Shown here: positions 15,372-24,479 of the stretch, one piece after another | How positions within the stretch are numbered: position 1 is the stretch's first letter | How the letters are laid out: each line of letters opens with the position of its first letter | Source: a virus | Length of the DNA stretch: 47,110 nucleotides | Strand: one strand, 5' to 3' | IMG/VR virus record: IMGVR_UViG_3300030102_006012 | Coordinates: 8,151-55,260 of that record | Notes under the pieces: generated by a model | Databases searched by the model: none | The model's input: only the letters and a program-made list of their open reading frames with translations | Told to the model about the DNA's origin: nothing | Program-made: the position numbers and the translations under genes

Positions 15372-16556
15372 ATGGCAGAAATTAAAGCAAAAGTGCTGGA
15401 AGACGAAGTGAAGACTCCAGCCGAAAAAGAACAAGAAGTGCAGAAAGATTCTCAGTATGACAAAGAATCGGACATGTACAAAGTAGATTTAAGTAAACCA
15501 CCTAAACAAAAACAAGATGCCGTTCAAGAACAAAAAACAGAAGATGGCGTGCTACGCGGAAGCGGCGAAAATGAAGAAGCTGGGCAAGAAGCCGAAGTGG
15601 AACTGCAAGGAGTACGCGAAGAAGAAGAAGTAGTTTTAGAAGAAATTACAGACGAAGAAGTTGAAGAAAAGGTTGAAGAGTTACAAGAAGAAGTTGAAGA
15701 AGCAATAGAAGAAGCTCAATCAAACGCGCAACCTTTACCAGAAAATATTCAAAAAGTTGTAGACTTTATGAATGAAACTGGCGGTAGTTTAGAAGATTAC
15801 GTTAGATTAAACGCAGATTATAGTAATGTAGATAATAACACATTACTAACTGAATATTACAAACAAACTAAGCCTCATCTTAGTTATGATGAAATACAAT
15901 TCCTTATGGAAGATGAATTTTCATTTGACGAAGAAGTAGATGAGCCTAAGTTTATTAAAAGAAAAAAATTAGCTCATAAAGAAGCAATTGCAAATGCTAA
16001 AAACTATTTGGAAGGTTTGAAGGATAAATATTACGAAGAAGTCAAGTTGGGTTCTAAGTTACCTCCAGAGCAACAAAAGGCTATAGATTTTTTCAATCGC
16101 TACAATAATGAGCAAAAGCAGGCTGACGAATTATTACAGAAGCAAACAAAACATTTTGAACAAGAAACTAATAAGTTGTTCAACAAAGATTTTAAAGGTT
16201 TTAATTTCAATGTTGGAGAAAAGAAGTACAGGTTTAATGTTAAAGATGTGAGCAAAGTAAAACCACAGAATTTATCAAATGTTTTTGATAAGTATGTTGA
16301 TCAAAATAATCTTTTGACTAACGCAAGTGATTTTCATAAAGCTTTATTTGCCGCTTCAAATCCTGATTCTATAGCAAATCATTTTTATCAACAAGGTAAA
16401 GCTGATGCGATCAAACAAATGACAGCAGACGCTAAAAATATCGACATGACACCGCGTAAAACCGCAGATGGTTTTGTTGATGCCGGTGGGTTAAAAGTGA
16501 AAGTTATTTCAGGTGATAATCTTTCGGGAGCAAAATTAAAACTGAAAAATTATTAA
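15372..16556 (+). CDS. scaffold-like protein
   Basis: 394 residues. Residues about 65-120 are Glu-rich coiled coil (EEEVVLEEITDEEVEEKVEELQEEVEE). The middle is helical and charged, and the C-terminus ends in a short basic segment (GAKLKLKNY). Composition, helicity, and placement between portal and major capsid protein are those of phage scaffolding proteins, which guide capsid assembly and are then released. No protease gene is seen nearby. The assignment rests on position and composition, not on a motif. Confidence 0.7.
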   Translation: MAEIKAKVLEDEVKTPAEKEQEVQKDSQYDKESDMYKVDLSKPPKQKQDAVQEQKTEDGVLRGSGENEEAGQEAEVELQGVREEEEVVLEEITDEEVEEKVEELQEEVEEAIEEAQSNAQPLPENIQKVVDFMNETGGSLEDYVRLNADYSNVDNNTLLTEYYKQTKPHLSYDEIQFLMEDEFSFDEEVDEPKFIKRKKLAHKEAIANAKNYLEGLKDKYYEEVKLGSKLPPEQQKAIDFFNRYNNEQKQADELLQKQTKHFEQETNKLFNKDFKGFNFNVGEKKYRFNVKDVSKVKPQNLSNVFDKYVDQNNLLTNASDFHKALFAASNPDSIANHFYQQGKADAIKQMTADAKNIDMTPRKTADGFVDAGGLKVKVISGDNLSGAKLKLKNY

Positions 16557-16575
16557 ACTAAAAAATTAATTTAAA

Positions 16576-17979
16576 ATGGCAAACAATAATGTATTTACAG
16601 GACCTGGTGCTAGTAGTTTAGTAAGTCCAAATGTACAAAAAATGACTACTGCTGGTAGTTATTTAGATATACAAAATGATGGATGGGCTAAGCAATATTT
16701 ACCAGAGCTGTATGAAAAAGAAGTTGAAAGATACGGTAACAGAACTGTAGCTGGATTCTTAAAAATGGCAGGTGCAGAAGCACCATTACAATCTGATCAA
16801 ATTATTTGGTCTGAGCAAGGAAGATTACACATCGCTTATCAAGCAACTGTAGCAACTGCAACAGGTGATTTATCAAACTTTTTAGATATTGATAACACTG
16901 GTGGTTCTACAATTACTCATTCTTTAAGAATAGGTAACACAGTTGTATGTGAAGTATCAGGTGTAGTATTCAAAGCATTTGTAAAATCAGTAGGTAATAC
17001 TCCACAAATTAAGCCTTACGGTGCAGAAAACATCGATGACTTAGCTGGAATATCTGCTGGTAACGAAACTATTAAGTTATTTGTTTACGGTTCTGAATTC
17101 AAAAAAGGAACTGACTCAATGACTGAATCGGTTGAGCCTAACTTTAAAACTTTCACTAACAAGCCAATGATTCTTAAAGATCACTTTGAAATCAATGGTT
17201 CTGACACAGCACAAATCGGCTGGGTTGAAGTAACTGGTGAAAGCGGACAAGGAGGTTATTTATGGTACTTAAAAGCTAGTGGTGATACAAACGTTAGATT
17301 TGAAGAGTATATGGAAATGGCAATGGTTGAGGCTGAAAAGTCACACGCTAATGCTGATTCTGATATTCCTGATGGATCTGAAGGTTTACTTTCAGCTATT
17401 GGTTCAAGAGGTATCGTAGCAACTCAACAGTTCAACGCATCTCCTGAGATCGGTGAATTTGATGACTTGTTAAAAGAATTAGATAAGCAAGGAGCTATTG
17501 AAGAAAACATGTTATTCTTAGATAGAGACGCTAACATCGTAATGGATGATTTATTAGCGGGCTTAAACGCATACTATTCAGGTGGTACATCTTACGGTGT
17601 ATTTAACAACTCTGAAGATATGGCGCTTAATCTTGGCTTCTCTGGTTTCAGAAGAGGTTCTTATGACTTCTATAAAACTGACTGGAAATATCTTAACGAT
17701 AAATCTACAAGAGGTTTAACTGGAGGTTTAAAAGGAGTGTTATTACCAGCTGGTAGTAGCTCAGTTTATGATCAAGTATTAGCAGCAAATGTTAGAAGAC
17801 CATTCTTACACGTAAGATATAGAGCTTCTCAAGCTGATGATAGAAAGATGAAAACTTGGGTTACAGGTTCAGTAGGTGGTGCAACTGCTTCTGGAGTTGA
17901 TAAAATGGAAATTCATTATCTATCTGAAAGATGTTTAGTAGTACAAGCTGCAAACAACTTCATTAGATTTGATTCTTAA
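16576..17979 (+). CDS. major capsid protein
   Basis: 467 residues. Recognisable blocks for this phage lineage are KPMILKDHFEINGSD, QIGWVEVTGE, GGYLWYLKASGDT, FEEYMEMAMVEAE, LLKELDKQGAIEENMLFLDR, SYGVFNNSEDMALNLGF, YDFYKTDWKYLND and the end VQAANNFIRF. I identify it as an HK97-fold capsid protein of the crAss-like/Bacteroidota podovirus type. Codon use is smoother and GC slightly higher than in neighbours, as expected for the most abundant product. A hairpin terminator follows directly, so this gene probably ends the packaging-capsid transcript or sets its level. Confidence 0.9.
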   Translation: MANNNVFTGPGASSLVSPNVQKMTTAGSYLDIQNDGWAKQYLPELYEKEVERYGNRTVAGFLKMAGAEAPLQSDQIIWSEQGRLHIAYQATVATATGDLSNFLDIDNTGGSTITHSLRIGNTVVCEVSGVVFKAFVKSVGNTPQIKPYGAENIDDLAGISAGNETIKLFVYGSEFKKGTDSMTESVEPNFKTFTNKPMILKDHFEINGSDTAQIGWVEVTGESGQGGYLWYLKASGDTNVRFEEYMEMAMVEAEKSHANADSDIPDGSEGLLSAIGSRGIVATQQFNASPEIGEFDDLLKELDKQGAIEENMLFLDRDANIVMDDLLAGLNAYYSGGTSYGVFNNSEDMALNLGFSGFRRGSYDFYKTDWKYLNDKSTRGLTGGLKGVLLPAGSSSVYDQVLAANVRRPFLHVRYRASQADDRKMKTWVTGSVGGATASGVDKMEIHYLSERCLVVQAANNFIRFDS

Positions 17980-17987
17980 TATCTATT

Positions 17988-18020
17988 AAAGGTACGGGTG
18001 CTTCGGCACCCAATGCCTTT
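17988..18020 (+). terminator. Rho-independent terminator after major capsid gene
   Basis: The inner stem GGGTGC/GCACCC closes a TTCG tetraloop. An outer stem AAAGG/CCTTT is separated from it by a small internal loop. The tail is T-rich (attttaaacttttatt). UUCG-capped stems are exceptionally stable. It lies nine bases after the capsid stop codon. Confidence 0.8.
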
Positions 18021-18046
18021 ATTTTAAACTTTTATTATATTATATT

Positions 18047-18841
18047 ATGGCAAAAAAGAAAATAGCAGAGGTGGCTGTTGAGGAACCACAAGTGGTTGCC
18101 CCACCAAAACAAAAACAAAAAGAAAAAATAGAATACAAAGATAGGTTATATGAATTAACAATTAATGATACACCTATCACGTATATATTAAATAGTAGAG
18201 GCTTTTTACATTTTGATGAGGAGCTTGGTTATGAAAGAGAAGTTAAATATTGCGAAAATCAAAAAACAATATTTATAGATGAAATGAAAGGCAGTCAAAG
18301 ATTAAGTCATATTGCTTTTAGAAATGGAAAGCTTTTTGTACCAAAAGAAAAACAAACGTTACAAAAATTTCTTTCAGTTCACCCTAAAAACGGTACGCAT
18401 TTCCAAGAATATGACGCAGTTAAAGTTGCGGAAAATGAATTAGATTATTTACAATTAGAAATTACAGCTTTAACAGCTGCACAAACAATTGAACCTGATC
18501 ATGCAGAAGCAATATTGAGGTCAGAATTGGGATCTAAGGTATCTACGATGACTTCTAAGGAGCTTAAAAGAGATTTATTACTATTTGCTAGAAACAATCC
18601 AGAATTGTTCTTAGAATTAGCGGAAGATGAAAACATTAGTATTAGAAATCTAGGTATAAAAGCCGTAGAAAATCATATTATTAAATTATCTGAAGACCAA
18701 AGAACGTTTACTTGGGGATCAACAGGTAGAAAACTTATAACAGTTCCATTTGATGAAAATCCATATTCAGCATTAGCTGCTTGGTTTAAAACAGATGAAG
18801 GTGTTGAAGTTTACCAAACAATTGAAAAAAGACTAAAATAA
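18047..18841 (+). CDS. hypothetical virion-module protein
   Basis: 264 residues. After a Lys/Pro-rich start it contains YILNSRGFLHFDEELGYEREVKYCENQKTIFIDEMKGS, then FVPKEKQTLQKFLSVHP, then LGSKVSTMTSKELKRDLLLFARNNPELFLEL, and ends DENPYSALAAWFKTDEGVEVYQTIEKRLK. I recognise the same architecture in related phages, always just after the major capsid gene, but no function is known to me. It is the only gene flanked on both sides by stable tetraloop hairpins, so it may be expressed at its own level. Confidence 0.75.
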   Translation: MAKKKIAEVAVEEPQVVAPPKQKQKEKIEYKDRLYELTINDTPITYILNSRGFLHFDEELGYEREVKYCENQKTIFIDEMKGSQRLSHIAFRNGKLFVPKEKQTLQKFLSVHPKNGTHFQEYDAVKVAENELDYLQLEITALTAAQTIEPDHAEAILRSELGSKVSTMTSKELKRDLLLFARNNPELFLELAEDENISIRNLGIKAVENHIIKLSEDQRTFTWGSTGRKLITVPFDENPYSALAAWFKTDEGVEVYQTIEKRLK

Positions 18842-18849
18842 GTCAGTAG

Positions 18850-18877
18850 TGGTTGAGCCGCTACGGCGGCTTAATCA
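18850..18877 (+). terminator. stable hairpin with TACG tetraloop
   Basis: Twelve base pairs (TGGTTGAGCCGC with GCGGCTTAATCA, including two G-T pairs) close a TACG tetraloop. UACG belongs to the same extra-stable class as UUCG. The downstream tract is A/T-rich (ttatataaaaaaatatt) but not a clean T-run, so it may terminate weakly, protect an mRNA 3' end, or be a processing site. It sits between the stop of one structural gene and the start of the next. Confidence 0.65.
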
Positions 18878-18894
18878 TTATATAAAAAAATATT

Positions 18895-19647
18895 ATGGCA
18901 ATATCAGTAAATGCAGTATATAGAACCGTACTTTCTATAATGAACAAAGAAGGTAGAGGATATTTGACACCTGATCAATTTAATAAAATCGGTGCACAAG
19001 TGCAATTAGACTTACTTGAAAAATCATTCTTTGATTATAACAGAGCAATGAACAGGAAAAAAAGTTTTGTTGTAAATGATGAGTATGGAGATTTGCCAAG
19101 AAACATAAAAGAAAAGATAGATATACTATCTAAAGAAGCTACATTAAGTATAAGCAACGGTTCATCTACATTACCTGTTGACTTGTATAGAATTATAAAT
19201 ATAACATCAGGAAGCAGAACAATTAACTTACAAGAAGTTAAAAAATCTGAATTATCTTATATAAATGCTTCAAAATTAACTAAACCTAGTTTAGACTATC
19301 CGGTATATTATTTAGAATCGTCTTCTTCAAACACTACTAATCAAGAAACGGTTTCTAATGTTACGATAAATACCAATATAAAATTTTTACCAACTACATT
19401 AACATCGGCACAGATAGATTATGTTAAAATTCCACAAGAACCTAAATGGAGTTTTACAAGAACAAATAATAATGCCTATGAGTTCCAACCAGCAAGTGCT
19501 TATAATTTTGAATTACATCAGTCTGAACAAGTTAATTTAGTTATAAAAATACTTGCACATGCAGGTGTAATCGTAAAAGATCCTACATTAATACAAATGG
19601 CCGGAAACGAAGAAAATAAAAAAATACAACTTGAAATAACTAGATAA
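18895..19647 (+). CDS. head-tail connector (adaptor-like) protein
   Basis: 250 residues. The start VNAVYRTVLSIMNKEGRGYLTPDQFNKIGAQVQLDLLEKSFFDYNRAM is a helical block that I know from the first connector gene after the capsid module in Bacteroidota phages. The C-terminal half is beta-rich (YYLESSSSN..., VDYVKIPQEPKW) and finishes with a helix. By position it should bind beneath the portal. Its stop overlaps the start of the next gene (TAATG), consistent with making equal amounts of two ring components. Confidence 0.7.
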   Translation: MAISVNAVYRTVLSIMNKEGRGYLTPDQFNKIGAQVQLDLLEKSFFDYNRAMNRKKSFVVNDEYGDLPRNIKEKIDILSKEATLSISNGSSTLPVDLYRIINITSGSRTINLQEVKKSELSYINASKLTKPSLDYPVYYLESSSSNTTNQETVSNVTINTNIKFLPTTLTSAQIDYVKIPQEPKWSFTRTNNNAYEFQPASAYNFELHQSEQVNLVIKILAHAGVIVKDPTLIQMAGNEENKKIQLEITR

Positions 19648-20750
19648 TGGCATTACTACAAACATCAGCATATCAGTATTACGAAAACGCTCAGGTATTT
19701 ATTGCTACAGCAAATCAAACTCAATTTACCGTAAATGAAGACATAGAACTGGCTATCAAAAATGATGCCGGTAAATTTCTTGTGTTTGTTAATGAGGTTG
19801 AAGTATCTTCAGGATTTGCTTATTCAAATGGCGTATTAACTTTTACAACAGGAAGAGCTGAACAAGATGTAGTAAGAGTAGCATTAATAAACAGTCGTTT
19901 AGGTAGTTATAGATACATAACTTTAAAAGATATTATAAACAACTATTTAGTTGCTTTTGTTGGTGATGGTAAAATTATAGATAGTGCTAAGAAAACTGAT
20001 GTAATGTTTCATGCACAACGTGGTATACAAGAGTTTGCTTATGATATATCTAGAGTTGAAAAAATACAAGAAATAGAATTGGGGCCTAGCTTAGCAATGC
20101 CAATGCCAAATGATTATGTTAACTATGTTAAGATATCATGGGTTGATGATTCTGGTATAGAAAGATTAATTATGCCCACAAGACTTACATCAAAAGCTTC
20201 ACAACCACTTTTACAAGATGAAGATTTTAACTATATGTTTGATGCTGATGGTAAACCATTAACAGGATCTTCTATAATAGACGCTAGATTTAAAGATTTT
20301 GATACAACTAAAATTACAGGATCATTACCAAATCAAAAAGTAAATCATTCTGTATATGATGATTCAGTAGATAGAATGTCATTACACGGCGCTAGATTTG
20401 GTTTAACGCCTGAGACTACAACTGAAAATGGATTTTTTGTAATTGATGAAGCAGGTGGTACAATTAATTTTAGTAATCAATTAGTTGAAAAAGTAATAAC
20501 ACTTAGATACATATCTGACAGCTTAGGAACTGATGAAGAAATAAAAATACATAAATTTGCTGAAGATGCAATATATAAATATATAACTCATGCTATTGGT
20601 TCTGCTAAAGCTAATATGCCTGAATATATAATAAATAGGTTTAGAAAAGAAAAAAGAGCAGCAATGCGTAATGCTAAATTAAGATTAGCAAATTTAAAAA
20701 CTGAAGAAATGACTCAAGTCATGCGAGGTAAAGCTAAAATGATTAAATAA
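19647..20750 (+). CDS. tail ring (tubular A-like) protein with extra N-terminal beta domain
   Basis: 367 residues. The core, from about residue 90 onward (YRYITLKDIINNYLVAFVGDGKII, HAQRGIQEFAYDISR, MPNDYVNYVKISWVDDSGIERLI, KFAEDAIYKYITHAI, NRFRKEKRAAMRNAKLRL), matches the ring protein of crAss-like and related phages that continues the DNA channel below the portal. Residues about 12-85 (VFIATANQTQFTVNEDIELAI, KFLVFVNEVEVSSGFAYSNGVLTF) form an added small beta domain of the type usually seen on fibres. It is translationally coupled to the connector. Confidence 0.75.
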   Translation: MALLQTSAYQYYENAQVFIATANQTQFTVNEDIELAIKNDAGKFLVFVNEVEVSSGFAYSNGVLTFTTGRAEQDVVRVALINSRLGSYRYITLKDIINNYLVAFVGDGKIIDSAKKTDVMFHAQRGIQEFAYDISRVEKIQEIELGPSLAMPMPNDYVNYVKISWVDDSGIERLIMPTRLTSKASQPLLQDEDFNYMFDADGKPLTGSSIIDARFKDFDTTKITGSLPNQKVNHSVYDDSVDRMSLHGARFGLTPETTTENGFFVIDEAGGTINFSNQLVEKVITLRYISDSLGTDEEIKIHKFAEDAIYKYITHAIGSAKANMPEYIINRFRKEKRAAMRNAKLRLANLKTEEMTQVMRGKAKMIK

Positions 20751-20756
20751 TATTAC

Positions 20757-23700
20757 ATGCCAGAAATCAAAACTACCTTCCTTGAAGGTAAAATGAATAA
20801 AGATATTGATGCTCGTTTGTTAAAAAACGGAGAATATTTTGATGCGCAGAATATCCATATAACAAAGTCTGAAGGTTCTGACGTGGGTACTGTGCAAAAT
20901 ATTTTAGGTAATAAATTAAATTACACAACTGGTGCATTTAAATCTGGTGAAAGAACTATAGGAATTGTTACTACAAATACAACAGACGGAATTAATGCTG
21001 CAGGTGCAGGTTATAGCGGTGTGCCTAATGTTACCTCTGGATTTACAACAAACGGCAATGGTGTTGGCGGAAGTGTTAATATTATAATAGACGGAGGAAC
21101 AGTAACTAAAGTTACATTTAGCGGAACATCATCTGGATATAAAGTTGGTGATACTATAACAATAAGTAAAGATACAGGTACTCCTGCAATTGGCGGTTCA
21201 ACAAGTGTTGTTTTAACATTAAGAGAAGAAGATTTATTAATTACAGAAGATGTTGGTACTGTTATTGGTTTTTTCGTAGATAAAGAAGAAAAAAATGGTA
21301 AAAATACAATATACTATTTTGTAAAAGGCAATTCAAAACATAAAGACAATATATATTATTATCAAGAAGGCGCAGTTGCACCTATACCATTAATAAATAA
21401 TTCTACTGATTTTTTAAAATTTGATACTGATTTTTTAATAACAGGTGTAAATGTAATTGATGAATTATTGTTTTGGACTGATAATAAAAACCAACCAAGA
21501 AAAATAAACACTGTAACTGCTACTAATAATACTTCATATTATAATAATGAAGATAAAATATCTGTTGCAAGATATTATCCGTATATAGCGCCAAAAGTAT
21601 TAAGACAAGTTGATGGCACAGATCATACTGGTATACAAAAATTAAAACATCAAGCAACTACTGCCGCGGCGGTTAATACCGCTAAAGTTATAACTATAAC
21701 CCAAGCTTCAGATACAAATCATGAAATACATCCTGGCATGGAAGTGTTTTCTGGCACAACAACTTTAACAGCTTTAAATGCTAAAGTTGAATCAGTTAGT
21801 GCTGATGGTTTAACAATTAACGTAGACGCTAACATAAGCGCAGGAAATGGAGATACATTAACTTTTATAAATCAAAACGATAGACTTAAAGAAAAATTTG
21901 TAAGATTTGCATATAGATTTCAATTTAAAGATAGTGAGTATTCTTTAATATCACCATTTACACAACATTGTTTTATACCTCAAACATATAATTCAGCATA
22001 TGATGGACATGATGCACAAGGAAGAGGATTAACAACTGCGCAAGAAGTTGAGGCTAGTAAATCAACAATATTAGAAAGCATGATCAACGATGCGTCCCAC
22101 GTTAATTTACAAATAGAATTACCTTCCGCAACACCTACAACAGATTTTGAAATTGAAAAAATTGAAATATTAATAAAAGAATCTGATCGACCTGATATAA
22201 AAAGTATAGCACAATTAGATATAACAGATGCTAGCGTAAGCAATGACAAAATATATAATTATACTTATAAAGGTAGTTTACCATATAAAACATTACCTGA
22301 ACAACAGTTAACAAGAGTATACGATAACGTGCCTACCAAAGCAAAAGCTCAAGAAATAATTAGTAATAGAGTTGTTTACGGTAATTACCAAGAAGGATCT
22401 CAAAATAAACCTTATGATACAGGATTAAATTATTCTTTTGATTACACTCTTGCTGTGGGTGATAAAAGTGATACACAAAAATTTAGCACACAATATCCTT
22501 ATCATACTATTAAAAGCAGAAGATCATATCAAGTTGGTGTTGTATTAGCTGATAGATACGGTAGACAATCTCCTGTATTTTTATCTGACAATACTGAAAA
22601 TTCTATTATAACTGTTGCTGCTCAAAATAGTACTGAAACAGCTCAAAGCTGGAATGGTCAAAATTTAGAAATAACATTTAACAAAAGAATACCTGAAACA
22701 GACGAAGCAGGAAGAAGTGTTTTATATAGTGCAACAAATCCAACCGGTTGGTATACATATAAAATTGTTGTAAAACAAAATGAATATGAGTACTATAATA
22801 TATATGCACCGATGACAATACATGGTTTTCCAGATTCAGGTACCATGAGTGACCCTGGTTTATTTTATGCAGATGAAGATAAAAGAAGCTGGTTAGTTTT
22901 GCATGGTGATAATATAAACAAAGTTCCTCGAGATACAACAGAAGGGTCTGCGGAAGAAAATTCAATATTCCCAACAGACGTAGATTTATATCCAAAAATT
23001 AGACAAACTGTTTTTACTAATTCAAATTCTGGTGCAAACAACAATACGCTTAATATAATGGACGATGGACCACTTGTGAATATTACAAGCATTGGAAAAG
23101 CTTTAGATCACGGGTTAGAATTAATGACAGCAGGTACTCCTTATGAAGCTAGTAATCAAGCATACACTGTTCTTTATAACTTTAAGAAAAATCCTTTATT
23201 AGCCGAAATGCCCAATGGGTTTGGTTACGAAATAGCTGTTACAGCTGGCGATAATCAATCTCCATTAAACTTTAGAGGTAGTGACGGACTTTCAGTATGG
23301 GAAACAAAAGGTTTTGAAAGCGCGTTAGATATATATTATGAAACAGTAACTTGTGGTTTAATATCAGAATTAAATGCTGATATAGTACAAGGTCCTGGCG
23401 CTTCGGGTATTCCAACAAGCATCAAATTTAGCGATGGTACAACTGAAGCTAATTTAGCAGAAAATTTAACAGCTGGAAATGTTGTAGGTTCAACACACCT
23501 TGAAACATTTAATCAAGGCCCTAACGGTACTACACCGGCTGAAATGACTGGTATAACTTATTCTGTTATTCAAGTATTAAAAAATGGCACTGAAATAGAC
23601 ACAACAGGTAATTTGTTTTTTGATATACAGGACGCTGGAAATAATCAATTCCAACTTAAAACAACAAGTAATTTCGCTTATTTTGGAACATCAAGCGATA

Positions 23701-24434
23701 CATATACGGTAAGAATTAAAGCTGAAGATAATAGTAATAATTCTACAGTACAAGATTTTTCAATATTTGTAACAAACTCTACACCATCAATAACTTTACC
23801 AGAAACAGCTACACACCCACATTTTCAATCAAATAGATTACAAGTATTTTTACCTATATCTGCCGTAAATGGTAGCGCAGATACAACACAAAACACATCT
23901 AATTTAACATTTAGTATTACGGGTGTTACATTTGATCCAGACGGTACGCCAAGCAATTCAAGTACACATGCTGCTAAGTTTAGTATAAATTCTATAAATG
24001 GTGCCGTAGCAATTGCCGGTCATCGTTTTCCTGCTAGTGAGGTTGGAAAAAAATACAGAATAACTGTTCAAGTTAATGATAACAGCGGACAAACTAATAA
24101 TGTTGCAAGTGATACTTGTGATGTAGAAATAGGTTTATGGCAGGCATACACAAACACATTATATGCTAGTAGCCCCGCAGGCGTTTGTAACACTTTATGT
24201 AATAATTCCCCAAGCGGTACATTCTTTATAAAAAGACCAGATTCAGTTACACAAACTTCTTTAACTGTTCAAGTTGGTGATTTAGTTTACACAGACGCAG
24301 CAGGAACAACGAGTGCGGGTAATAAAGCAATAATTACAAATAATATGGCGGATGGAACGCATGATGTTGTAACGGGAGGTGCGGTACAATCTGTGGGTGT
24401 GGGTAATGGTTGTACAGGTTTCCCTTGCCCTTAA
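20757..24434 (+). CDS. tail-tip muzzle/stabilisation protein, first part, with Ig/cadherin-like extensions
   Basis: 1225 residues. The N-terminus (FLEGKMNKDIDARLLKNGEYFDAQNI...VGTVQNILGNKL) is the hallmark of the tail stabilisation (muzzle) protein of crAss-like and related podoviruses, which plugs the end of the short tail. Residues about 78-156 are an inserted Gly-rich beta domain (GAGYSGVPNVTSGF...SGYKVGDTI). The core continues with VRFAYRFQFKDSEYSLISPFTQ and YHTIKSRRSYQVGVVLADRYGRQSPVF. Residues about 928-1131 look like two cadherin/Ig-like domains, and the last 80 are a Cys-containing beta domain. The C-terminal half of the usual muzzle is in the next gene. Confidence 0.75.
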   Translation: MPEIKTTFLEGKMNKDIDARLLKNGEYFDAQNIHITKSEGSDVGTVQNILGNKLNYTTGAFKSGERTIGIVTTNTTDGINAAGAGYSGVPNVTSGFTTNGNGVGGSVNIIIDGGTVTKVTFSGTSSGYKVGDTITISKDTGTPAIGGSTSVVLTLREEDLLITEDVGTVIGFFVDKEEKNGKNTIYYFVKGNSKHKDNIYYYQEGAVAPIPLINNSTDFLKFDTDFLITGVNVIDELLFWTDNKNQPRKINTVTATNNTSYYNNEDKISVARYYPYIAPKVLRQVDGTDHTGIQKLKHQATTAAAVNTAKVITITQASDTNHEIHPGMEVFSGTTTLTALNAKVESVSADGLTINVDANISAGNGDTLTFINQNDRLKEKFVRFAYRFQFKDSEYSLISPFTQHCFIPQTYNSAYDGHDAQGRGLTTAQEVEASKSTILESMINDASHVNLQIELPSATPTTDFEIEKIEILIKESDRPDIKSIAQLDITDASVSNDKIYNYTYKGSLPYKTLPEQQLTRVYDNVPTKAKAQEIISNRVVYGNYQEGSQNKPYDTGLNYSFDYTLAVGDKSDTQKFSTQYPYHTIKSRRSYQVGVVLADRYGRQSPVFLSDNTENSIITVAAQNSTETAQSWNGQNLEITFNKRIPETDEAGRSVLYSATNPTGWYTYKIVVKQNEYEYYNIYAPMTIHGFPDSGTMSDPGLFYADEDKRSWLVLHGDNINKVPRDTTEGSAEENSIFPTDVDLYPKIRQTVFTNSNSGANNNTLNIMDDGPLVNITSIGKALDHGLELMTAGTPYEASNQAYTVLYNFKKNPLLAEMPNGFGYEIAVTAGDNQSPLNFRGSDGLSVWETKGFESALDIYYETVTCGLISELNADIVQGPGASGIPTSIKFSDGTTEANLAENLTAGNVVGSTHLETFNQGPNGTTPAEMTGITYSVIQVLKNGTEIDTTGNLFFDIQDAGNNQFQLKTTSNFAYFGTSSDTYTVRIKAEDNSNNSTVQDFSIFVTNSTPSITLPETATHPHFQSNRLQVFLPISAVNGSADTTQNTSNLTFSITGVTFDPDGTPSNSSTHAAKFSINSINGAVAIAGHRFPASEVGKKYRITVQVNDNSGQTNNVASDTCDVEIGLWQAYTNTLYASSPAGVCNTLCNNSPSGTFFIKRPDSVTQTSLTVQVGDLVYTDAAGTTSAGNKAIITNNMADGTHDVVTGGAVQSVGVGNGCTGFPCP

Positions 24435-24479
24435 CCATATAATTAGGGAATTAATAAAATATGTAATAATTAATATAAC

